DNA of 64,000 nucleotides, taken from JAPHTQ01 sp050299175 (GTDB lineage: Bacteria > Pseudomonadota > Gammaproteobacteria > Thiohalomonadales > Thiohalomonadaceae). The translations under genes and the position numbers were made by a program. The stretch is from contig JBNKVM010000049.1 of assembly GCA_050299175.1 (NCBI GenBank), positions 62,001 through 126,000 on the forward strand, read 5' to 3'. The notes under the pieces are model-generated. The model worked only from the letters and a program-made list of their open reading frames with translations, did not search any database and was not told the origin of the DNA. Of the stretch, positions 34,524 through 41,959 are shown one piece after another (within the stretch, counting starts at the first letter, position 1; every line of letters begins with the position of its first letter).

Positions 34524-34552
34524 TTTACCGGGGAGACGTCAAACCCTATAAT
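34524..34552 (+). promoter_or_regulatory. guaB promoter
   Basis: TTTACC -35 at 34524-34529, a 17-bp spacer, and a perfect TATAAT -10 at 34547-34552, about 45 bases before the guaB start. A convincing sigma-70 promoter. Confidence 0.75.
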
Positions 34553-34595
34553 TACGCGCTTACCCCGGAATCGGACAGAGAGCGCAGATAGTTAT

Positions 34596-36056
34596 ATGAG
34601 AATAGTTCAGGAAGCCCTTACTTTTGATGATGTTTTACTGGTGCCCGCCCATTCCACGGTACTGCCCCGTGATGTGGACCTGACTACCCACCTGACCCGC
34701 GAGATCAAACTCAATATTCCCCTGGTGTCTGCTGCGATGGACACGGTCACCGAAGCCCGCCTGGCCATTGCCCTGGCCCAGGAAGGCGGTATCGGTATCA
34801 TCCACAAGAACATGACCATTGAGCAGCAGGCCAGCGAAGTCCGCTCGGTGAAGAAATTTGAAAGCGGTGTGATTAAGGACCCGATCATCGTTTCCCCCAG
34901 CATGACCATCGCCGAACTGGTCGATCTGACCCGTGCCGAGAAAATTTCCGGCGTACCCGTGGTCGATGGCGAAGATCTGGTCGGTATCGTGACCAGCCGC
35001 GACATGCGTTTCGAGACCCGTTTCGATCAGCCCGTTTCCACCATTATGACCCCCAAGGAGAAGCTGGTGACGGTCAAGGAGGGGACTGACCGGGAAAAAG
35101 TGAAGGAATTGCTGCATGAGCACCGTATCGAGAAGGTGCTGGTGGTCGACGGCAATTTCCGTCTGCGCGGCATGGTGACAGTGAAAGACATCCAGAAGGC
35201 GACCGACAAGCCCAATGCCTGTAAGGACGATCAGGGCCGTTTGCGCGTTGGCGCGGCAGTGGGCGTGGGCGAAGGGACTGACGAGCGTGTCGAAGCACTG
35301 GTTGGCGCCGGGGTCGACGTGATTGTGGTCGATACCGCTCACGGTCATTCCCAGGGCGTCCTCGATCGGGTTGCCTGGGTGAAGAAGCATTTCCCCGATG
35401 TGCAGGTGATCGGTGGCAATATCGCGACCGCCGAGGCGGCGCTGGCGCTGGTCAAGGCGGGTGCTGATGCGGTCAAGGTGGGCATTGGCCCCGGTTCTAT
35501 TTGTACCACCCGCATCGTCGCGGGCGTTGGTGTGCCGCAGATTTCAGCCATCTCCAACGTCGCCGAAGCACTGAAGAAGAGCGGTATCCCGCTGATTGCC
35601 GACGGCGGTGTGCGTTTCTCCGGCGATATGGCCAAGGCGCTTGTGGCTGGCGCTTACTCGGTCATGATGGGGTCCATGTTTGCCGGCACCGAAGAGGCGC
35701 CGGGTGAGGTAGAGCTTTTCCAGGGACGTTCATACAAATCCTATCGTGGTATGGGTTCTATCGGTGCCATGGGTGGTTCGCAGGGTTCCTCTGACCGTTA
35801 CTTCCAGGAGAGCACCGAGCAGGAGAAGCTGGTGCCGGAAGGGATTGAAGGTCGTGTTCCCTTCAAAGGCTCGATGCAGCCTGTAGTACACCAACTGCTG
35901 GGTGGCCTACGTTCATCCATGGGCTACACAGGTTGTCGCACCATCGACGAGATGCGGACCAAGCCTGAGTTTGTACGTATCACCAACTCCGGTCTTTCCG
36001 AGTCCCATGTCCATGACGTGCAGATCACCAAGGAAGCGCCTAACTATCGACTCTAA
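34596..36056 (+). CDS. guaB: Inosine-5'-monophosphate dehydrogenase
   Basis: NAD-dependent oxidation of IMP to XMP, the committed step of GMP synthesis. The 486-residue protein has the catalytic Cys303 in GPGSICTTRIVAG, two CBS domains between about 95 and 205, and the flap region YRGMGSIGAM. Length matches E. coli (488). guaA, its pathway partner, is not next to it but 9 kb downstream. Confidence 0.98.
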   Translation: MRIVQEALTFDDVLLVPAHSTVLPRDVDLTTHLTREIKLNIPLVSAAMDTVTEARLAIALAQEGGIGIIHKNMTIEQQASEVRSVKKFESGVIKDPIIVSPSMTIAELVDLTRAEKISGVPVVDGEDLVGIVTSRDMRFETRFDQPVSTIMTPKEKLVTVKEGTDREKVKELLHEHRIEKVLVVDGNFRLRGMVTVKDIQKATDKPNACKDDQGRLRVGAAVGVGEGTDERVEALVGAGVDVIVVDTAHGHSQGVLDRVAWVKKHFPDVQVIGGNIATAEAALALVKAGADAVKVGIGPGSICTTRIVAGVGVPQISAISNVAEALKKSGIPLIADGGVRFSGDMAKALVAGAYSVMMGSMFAGTEEAPGEVELFQGRSYKSYRGMGSIGAMGGSQGSSDRYFQESTEQEKLVPEGIEGRVPFKGSMQPVVHQLLGGLRSSMGYTGCRTIDEMRTKPEFVRITNSGLSESHVHDVQITKEAPNYRL

Positions 36057-36080
36057 TCGTTAGTTAACGGATGTTTTGAT

Positions 36081-36109
36081 AAAACGGCCCTTAGCGGGCC
36101 GTTTTTTTT
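36081..36109 (+). terminator. Terminator after guaB
   Basis: AAAACGGCCC-TTAGC-GGGCCGTTTT with eight T residues, 25 bases after the stop. A strong intrinsic terminator that separates guaB from the following chemoreceptor gene. Confidence 0.93.
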
Positions 36110-36207
36110 GCGTAAATTGTGAAAAAAAATTCACAGAAGAGGAATGAGGAAAGGTTCACAACGGACGATACTTTAGCTCAGGAGTCAGTCAATGGGGTGA
36201 TAGGGAA

Positions 36208-37317
36208 ATGCTGATTATGTCCAGGGCAAGACATCAGCAGGAAGTGACCGTGCTGATGGATGAGTGTGAACAGGTGCGCGAGGAGAATCGCGAACTGATT
36301 CATCAAGTGGAGCATTTGCAGGCCGAATTGGCACAGTTCCAGTCACAGGGCGATGCCGAGCAGGAACTGAACAATCTGATGACGCTGGAGAATGAGAACA
36401 TTCGGGCGGGTCTTGCAGACATTCAGGGAAAGATGGCCTCGGCGGTTGGTGCAATGAAAGAGACGTTGTCGCAACTGGGTGAGGTTAACCGCGATTTTGA
36501 AACGATCAGCGGTGATACCCATAGCATCGTCTCCACTCTGCATCAGGTAACGCGGATGTCGGCTGAGTCCAAGGATGTAGTGGAGGAATTGAACCAGCAT
36601 GCCGGAAAGATCAGTTCGGTGCTGACACTAATTCAGGACATCTCTGAACAAACTAATCTGTTGGCGCTGAATGCCGCTATTGAGGCGGCGCGTGCAGGTG
36701 AGGCTGGTAGAGGGTTTGCGGTAGTTGCCGACGAAGTACGTGGCTTAGCAGATAAAACTCGTAAGGCCATCGTCGACACCCGCATGGTGATCGATGAAAT
36801 GCTGAATAACGTTACCAAGGTCAACGAAAGTTCGGGCAAGGTATACGGTAGTGTCAGCGAAGTGGAGCAGAGTATCGGTGTGCTTGGTACGACTATCTCC
36901 AGGTTGCAGAGCCTGATCGATTCTTCTTTCGCCAATTTTGGCAGCATGGCCGATAGTGTCTTTCTCAGCCTGGCCAAACTGGATCACGTGCTGTGGAAGG
37001 TGAATACCTATCTGTCGATCAATATGCGTGAGCCGGCATTTCAGTTTGTTGATCACCACAACTGTCGCCTCGGCAAGTGGTACTACGAAGGGGATGGCCG
37101 GGATTTCTTCTCTTCATCGCTGCACTTCAGTGCACTGGAAGCGCCACACGCCCTGGTGCATGGCGCTACCCATAATATCTTCGAGCTATTGGATAATGGT
37201 CGCGATTATAAAGTGTTATTGGAAGAGCTTGATGCGATGGAGCAGGCCAGTCGCGAAGTGTTCGCCTGTCTGGATCAAATTCGTGCGGATGTGGAGTCGA
37301 TTGCTGCGCGAAATTAA
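36208..37317 (+). CDS. Soluble methyl-accepting chemotaxis protein with CZB zinc-binding domain
   Basis: The 369-residue protein has no transmembrane segment, so it is cytoplasmic. It has a coiled-coil N terminus, the signalling tip motif EQTNLLALNAAIEAARAGEAGRGFAVVADEVR (about 147-178) that couples to CheW and CheA, and a C-terminal CZB domain. The zinc ligands fit the HxL, CxLGxW and HxxxH pattern: His260, Cys286 (CRLGKW), His314 and His318. CZB domains bind zinc and sense hypochlorous or other oxidants. A second in-frame ATG three codons in is possible. A GGGTGATAGGG ribosome-binding region precedes it. Confidence 0.9.
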   Translation: MLIMSRARHQQEVTVLMDECEQVREENRELIHQVEHLQAELAQFQSQGDAEQELNNLMTLENENIRAGLADIQGKMASAVGAMKETLSQLGEVNRDFETISGDTHSIVSTLHQVTRMSAESKDVVEELNQHAGKISSVLTLIQDISEQTNLLALNAAIEAARAGEAGRGFAVVADEVRGLADKTRKAIVDTRMVIDEMLNNVTKVNESSGKVYGSVSEVEQSIGVLGTTISRLQSLIDSSFANFGSMADSVFLSLAKLDHVLWKVNTYLSINMREPAFQFVDHHNCRLGKWYYEGDGRDFFSSSLHFSALEAPHALVHGATHNIFELLDNGRDYKVLLEELDAMEQASREVFACLDQIRADVESIAARN

Positions 37318-37328
37318 ATGGCGTATTG

Positions 37329-37574
37329 CTACTTGCGTGAGGGTGGATGATCCATCTTCATGTAGATGCCACCTTTACTCAGTTCATCCAGCATTTGTTG
37401 CAGTCGTTTCTCGCGGGTTTCCTGGCGCTTTGCCCGATTGATCCAGCCAAGATAATCATTTTGCTGGTAAGCTGGACGTGTGTTGAAATCCTGCATCAGT
37501 CTGTGCGCATTCAATGCCTCGGCGACGAAGTCCGGCATCGGGTTTTTCGTTCGCTGTAGTCCTTTGCTTGCCAT
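37329..37574 (-). CDS. YdeI/OmpD-associated family small protein
   Basis: The 81-residue protein starts MASKGLQRTKNPMPDFVAEALN and contains HRLMQDFNTRPAYQQNDYL and WINRAKRQETREKRLQQML, the C-terminal helical pattern of YdeI/OmpD-associated proteins, which have been linked to bacteriocin protection. It corresponds only to that C-terminal part of the larger family, so it may be a short version. Sits after the thioesterase gene on the same strand (15-base gap). Confidence 0.65.
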   Translation of the reverse strand: MASKGLQRTKNPMPDFVAEALNAHRLMQDFNTRPAYQQNDYLGWINRAKRQETREKRLQQMLDELSKGGIYMKMDHPPSRK

Positions 37575-37588
37575 ATGCTCCCTTGCGT

Positions 37589-38011
37589 CTACATTGTGTT
37601 TTTCTTTTTCTCTATGCTGGAATCAAAACGCTCGCGATCGATAAGAAAGCGCTCGTGAGTCCCGCGGGCGATGACGTCGACACCATCGTGGGCCTCCACG
37701 CGAAAGCGCAACCGTCGGCCATCGATTTCATACAACTCGACTGTGGCAGTCACCTCCAGCCCCGGTGGAGTGGCCGCTTCATGGCTGACGTCGATATGCG
37801 TACCCAGGGTTTGTTCCCGCGGCCAATCGATGTGGGGATTGACCGCCAGGATGCAGGCCCATTCGAGAAAGCCGACCATGTAGCCGGTGGCGAAAACCTC
37901 GGGCATGGCCAGGAACTCTTCCGCTTCAGGATAGAGTGCCGGTACAGTCTTGCTGGATGGCAGCAGAAAACGGTGTTGGTAACGAAGACCAGGTCTCAGT
38001 GATGGTTTCAT
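37589..38011 (-). CDS. Thioesterase (hotdog fold, FlK-like)
   Basis: The 140-residue protein matches the fluoroacetyl-CoA-thioesterase-like hotdog group: FATGYMVGFLEWACILAV with candidate catalytic residues T and E, and GTHIDVSHEAATPPG with the conserved histidine, followed by TATVELYEIDGRRLRFRVEA. The substrate is unknown, presumably a short acyl-CoA. It is followed by the YdeI-like gene and preceded by the diguanylate cyclase gene after seven bases. Confidence 0.75.
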   Translation of the reverse strand: MKPSLRPGLRYQHRFLLPSSKTVPALYPEAEEFLAMPEVFATGYMVGFLEWACILAVNPHIDWPREQTLGTHIDVSHEAATPPGLEVTATVELYEIDGRRLRFRVEAHDGVDVIARGTHERFLIDRERFDSSIEKKKNTM

Positions 38012-38018
38012 AACGATC

Positions 38019-39227
38019 TCATTGCATGTTCAGTTCCAGTTCTCCCGCGCCGATGCTGTCGGAACTGAATTCAACACGATTGCGCCCAGCTTCCTTGGCG
38101 CGGTACATGGCTTTATCCGCAGCATCCAGCATGGTTTCCAGCTCTACCTGTACCGGACCTACGGCGCAACATATTCCCGCACTGAAGGTAACGCTGATTC
38201 GTTCGTCACCTGCATGGATGGTTTTTGCCGCATAGGTATCACGGAGTCGTTGCATGACTTTTGCCGCCTGTTCACGGTTGCTGTCGTGTAGCAGGATGAC
38301 AAACTCCTCGCCACCGTAACGGGCGAACAGATCGCTGTCACGCAATGTGTTGAGTGCCAGGGTGGTGAATTCCTGTAGTACCTGATCACCGAGACCGTGG
38401 CCGTAGCGGTCATTGATCTGCTTAAAGTGATCGATATCCAGTACCACCACCGCCAAATGACTTTTCTTGCGGTGCAGTGAGGAGAGGTAAGGGGTGCTTG
38501 CCTCGATAAAGGCGCGCCGGTTGAGGGCACCAGTCAGGTGGTCGCGAGTCGCCTGATCGATCAGTTTCTGGTTTATTCGCTCATTGGTCAGCAGGATCAT
38601 CGAAACCGTCAGGGTTACACCGGCAATGATTCCGTCGTACATCGACAGGGCATCGTAAAACGGGATATCGGAGAGGATGCCCATATGCGCCAGCATGCGT
38701 AACAGCCAGGTCAGGCTGGTGAACCAGAGCATCGCAATCATTAACAGAATGACAGGGTTCTGCAGGGGATTCCGCTGCAGGAATTCGTAGCTGGTCAGTA
38801 TGGCAAACAGGGCGATAACCAGTGCCACCCAGGAGACGCGCCAGTCATTGAAGGAGATAGTCTCTGGATTGAGCAGCACTAAAAGACTGGATAACAGCAG
38901 AAAAACGGGCGCGTAATAATACGAGAATGTCGTTTTGCCGAAGAAGTGACGGATACCCTGCCAGACAAAATACCAGCCAGTGACCCCCAGTCCCGCACCG
39001 AGGCCGCGCAACAGACTAGTGGCACGGAACTCCTCCGGGGCATTCACATTACCGTCTATCTCCATCCCGACTACCGAGGCCAGCCCGCCGAGGGCGATCG
39101 CCAGTGCGGCGACGGCCCAGTCGCGGATGCCGATCTCTTCAGGGTTCTGTCTCCAGGTGAGGCTAAGGGCGAAGGCCTGGATCAAGAAAACACTGATCAG
39201 TACGGAGAATAGTGTCTCGTAGTCCAT
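38019..39227 (-). CDS. Membrane-bound diguanylate cyclase (GGDEF)
   Basis: Makes cyclic di-GMP from two GTP. The 402-residue protein has about six to seven N-terminal transmembrane helices (about 5-220), an unclassified sensor, and a C-terminal GGDEF domain from about residue 222 (DHLTGALNRRAF, DIDHFKQINDRYGHGLGD, and the active-site RYGGEEFVILLHD). The active motif is intact as GGEEF. The input signal is unknown. Confidence 0.92.
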   Translation of the reverse strand: MDYETLFSVLISVFLIQAFALSLTWRQNPEEIGIRDWAVAALAIALGGLASVVGMEIDGNVNAPEEFRATSLLRGLGAGLGVTGWYFVWQGIRHFFGKTTFSYYYAPVFLLLSSLLVLLNPETISFNDWRVSWVALVIALFAILTSYEFLQRNPLQNPVILLMIAMLWFTSLTWLLRMLAHMGILSDIPFYDALSMYDGIIAGVTLTVSMILLTNERINQKLIDQATRDHLTGALNRRAFIEASTPYLSSLHRKKSHLAVVVLDIDHFKQINDRYGHGLGDQVLQEFTTLALNTLRDSDLFARYGGEEFVILLHDSNREQAAKVMQRLRDTYAAKTIHAGDERISVTFSAGICCAVGPVQVELETMLDAADKAMYRAKEAGRNRVEFSSDSIGAGELELNMQ

Positions 39228-39347
39228 AGGGGTATAGGTACTGTTCTTTACGCCAGCATACCACGCTTACTGTCAGCGGCGACAACCACTCTTTCTACTG
39301 GTTGGGGAAAACGGGTCGAGTGCGGTTGATCTGGCGATGAACGGCGC

Positions 39348-40322
39348 TTATTTACGTGCGCTGAATACCGCACGGATCGGGGCGGGATGCCCCTCAACAG
39401 TTTTTGTGGGGTTATCCGGGTCGAGGTAATCGGCCAGGGACTCAAAATGCATCCACGGGGTGCGCCGCTGCTCTTCGACGCTTGTGGGGGAAACATCCAG
39501 AAGTTGCACTTGCCTGAATCCCGCCTGTTCCAGCCACGCATGCATGGTATCTGTAGAGGGGATGGCGTGAACGTTTTTCATTTTGGCATAGCGTCCTTTT
39601 GGCTGTAACACCGCGTCTCCTTGATCTGCGATGACCAGACCCTCCAGGATCAATTCGCCGCCAGTTTTAAGATGCTGGCGAAGCCGTCCGAGGTGTTCTT
39701 GCGGGTCTTTGCGATGGTAGATCACGCCCATGGAGAAGACTGTATCAAAGGCTTCATTGCCCTGCGGTAACTCCTCCAGTTTCAGGGGCAGGACATGCAT
39801 CGGCTGTTCACCGATGAAGTGGCGCATGGCGGCGTATTGGGCGACATAGCTGATGGTGGGGTCGATGGCGATAACCCGTTGCGCCCCGGCGCCGAGCATG
39901 CGCCAACCGTAGTAGCCGTTGCCGGAACCAACATCTAACACCAGTTTGCCCTGTAGCTCGATTTGATTTGCCAGTCGTGCCCATTTCCAGTCGGAGCGCC
40001 ATTCGGTATCCAGGTGAATGCCGTAGAGACAGAAGGGCCCCTTGCGCCAGGGATGGAAGGCCATCAGGGTTTCGCTGGTGGCCTCGCGACGAGGCTCGTC
40101 GAGTTGTTCAGCTGAACCGATGCACAGGCAGGCTGCGCTGAGATCCAGCGTGTCGGGTTTAAGTTCGGGCAATTGCTGAAGAGCTTCCAACCAGCGGGGC
40201 ATGTCACCGTGTGTACCGAGTTTTGTTTCACTCAGCCGCGGAATGTCGGCTAGCCAGTGGCAAAGGGACGAGGTTTCCAGCCAGCGGTAAAGCTCGGCAT
40301 AGCCGAAGGGGGAGATATCCAT
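39348..40322 (-). CDS. cmoB: tRNA 5-carboxymethoxyuridine methyltransferase/carboxymethyltransferase CmoB
   Basis: Uses carboxy-S-adenosylmethionine made by CmoA to form 5-carboxymethoxyuridine at tRNA position 34. The 324-residue protein shows a Rossmann methyltransferase core with LVLDVGSGNGYYGWRML (about 135), AIDPTISYVAQY and SMGVIYHRKDP, and the N-terminal region LYRWLETSSLCHW typical of CmoB. Its length (E. coli 323) and adjacency to cmoA are diagnostic. Confidence 0.96.
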   Translation of the reverse strand: MDISPFGYAELYRWLETSSLCHWLADIPRLSETKLGTHGDMPRWLEALQQLPELKPDTLDLSAACLCIGSAEQLDEPRREATSETLMAFHPWRKGPFCLYGIHLDTEWRSDWKWARLANQIELQGKLVLDVGSGNGYYGWRMLGAGAQRVIAIDPTISYVAQYAAMRHFIGEQPMHVLPLKLEELPQGNEAFDTVFSMGVIYHRKDPQEHLGRLRQHLKTGGELILEGLVIADQGDAVLQPKGRYAKMKNVHAIPSTDTMHAWLEQAGFRQVQLLDVSPTSVEEQRRTPWMHFESLADYLDPDNPTKTVEGHPAPIRAVFSARK

Positions 40323-40324
40323 AG

Positions 40325-41047
40325 CTATTTAATGGCGGCCATGGAGATGAAATTGAAGAGTTTGAACCAGCTATCCACCTGCACAAAACCGGCCTGATTA
40401 AGACGCTGGTAGTGCTGTGCTTCGGTATCGGGAATCAATACATTTTCCAGGGCCTGACGCTTGCGACTGATCTCCATCTCCGAATAACCGTTGGCACGCT
40501 TGAATGCCAGATGCAGGGATTCGGCAAATTGCTGCTCCGCTTTATCATCGAAGCGAATCTTTTCGGACAGCACCAGGATACCGCCTGGGCGTAGACCGTT
40601 GTAGATCTGTTTAAGTAGTGTCAGCCGTTCCTCGGGGGGGAGGAATTGCAGGGTGAAATTGAGTACGACAAGCGAAGCGTTTTCGATCACGACTTCGCGG
40701 ATATCGCTGCATATGACTTCGACCGGGGTGGGTGAGAGGTCATTGGCAATGTTTTCACGGCAGCGTTCCACCATGGCACTCGAGTTGTCGACGGCAACGA
40801 TGCGGCAGTTGTGCGCGCCGATACGGCGGCGCAGAGAGAGGGTAGCAGCGCCCAGGGAACAGCCGAGATCGTAGATATTGGAGTTGTCCTGGGCATAACG
40901 TTCGGCAAACAGGCCGAGCAGGGCGATGATATCGCCATAGCCGGGTACCGAACGGCGGATCATGTCCGGGAAGACTGCCGCAACGCGCTCGTCGAAGGCG
41001 AAGTCGACAATATGTTGCTCGTCAGCGTAAATGGCGTCTTTACTCAC
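40325..41047 (-). CDS. cmoA: Carboxy-S-adenosyl-L-methionine synthase CmoA
   Basis: Converts S-adenosylmethionine and prephenate to carboxy-SAM, used by CmoB. The 240-residue protein has the SAM-binding motif YDLGCSLGAATLSLR near residue 61, AVDNSSAMVERCRENI, and the C-terminal FKLFNFISMAAIK. It overlaps nothing but is two bases upstream of cmoB on the same strand, so the two are one unit. Confidence 0.96.
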   Translation of the reverse strand: MSKDAIYADEQHIVDFAFDERVAAVFPDMIRRSVPGYGDIIALLGLFAERYAQDNSNIYDLGCSLGAATLSLRRRIGAHNCRIVAVDNSSAMVERCRENIANDLSPTPVEVICSDIREVVIENASLVVLNFTLQFLPPEERLTLLKQIYNGLRPGGILVLSEKIRFDDKAEQQFAESLHLAFKRANGYSEMEISRKRQALENVLIPDTEAQHYQRLNQAGFVQVDSWFKLFNFISMAAIK

Positions 41048-41101
41048 GCATGCATTCCCGGTGGTTGGTGGCTGGGGATTATAGCATCGTGCAGCCAGTC
41101 G

Positions 41102-41944
41102 TTACCCGGCCATGCTGTAGAGCAGTTTGATCTCGTCAGCCCAGATGGAGTCGTCGATGGTTTCCAGGATCAGCGGGATCTCATCGAAGCGTGGATCACC
41201 CATAATGAAACGGAACACCTCCAGGCCAAGTTTTCCCTGGCCCAGGCTGTGGTGACGGTCGACCCGTGAAGCGAATTCGGCCTTGGAATCGTTGAGATGC
41301 ATACCGCGTAGGTATTTGAAGCCAACCACCGCATTGAACTCGGCGAATGTTTGTTGGCAGGTTTCTGTTGTACGCATGTCGTAACCGGCGGTGAAGGTGT
41401 GGCAGGTGTCGAGACAGACACCGACACGACTCTTGTCTTCCACGCCATCGATAATCGCAGCCAGATGTTCGAAACGGTATCCCAGCGTACTGCCCTGCCC
41501 GGCGGTGTTTTCGATCACCGCGGTGACGCCACTGGTTTGCTCCAGCGCGAGATTGATCGAATCGGCAACAGTAGCGAGTGATTTCTCCTCACTGATTTTG
41601 TTCAGGTGCGCGCCGGGATGGAAGTTGAGCAGCGGTAATCCCAGTTGCTCGCAGCGCTGCATTTCATCGAGAAAGGCGTTGCGCGATTTTTCCAATGGTT
41701 CCTGTTCTGGATGACCGAGATTGATAAGGTAACTGTCATGGGGGAGCACCTGTCGCGGGTCGATACCCACCTCGGCTAGGTTGTTACGAAAAGCCGCAAT
41801 GCTCTGTTCGGTTAACGGCTTGGCCTGCCATTGGCGCTGGTTTTTGGTGAACAGGGCAAAAGCGCGTGCGCCGATAGCGGCGGCATTCAGCGGGGCGTTC
41901 TCCACGCCGCCGCTGGCACTGACATGAGCGCCGACATATTTCAT
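41102..41944 (-). CDS. nfo: Endonuclease IV
   Basis: Zinc-dependent AP endonuclease that cuts DNA at abasic sites. The 280-residue protein starts MKYVGAHVSASGGVENA and has the metal-binding features of the TIM-barrel family: LNFHPGAHL (His), VIENTAGQGSTLG (Glu), CLDTCHTF (Asp, His), LNDSKAEFASRVDRHHSLGQG (Asp, His-His). Length is standard. Confidence 0.97.
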   Translation of the reverse strand: MKYVGAHVSASGGVENAPLNAAAIGARAFALFTKNQRQWQAKPLTEQSIAAFRNNLAEVGIDPRQVLPHDSYLINLGHPEQEPLEKSRNAFLDEMQRCEQLGLPLLNFHPGAHLNKISEEKSLATVADSINLALEQTSGVTAVIENTAGQGSTLGYRFEHLAAIIDGVEDKSRVGVCLDTCHTFTAGYDMRTTETCQQTFAEFNAVVGFKYLRGMHLNDSKAEFASRVDRHHSLGQGKLGLEVFRFIMGDPRFDEIPLILETIDDSIWADEIKLLYSMAG

Positions 41945-41959
41945 GGGAATACCTGTGGA

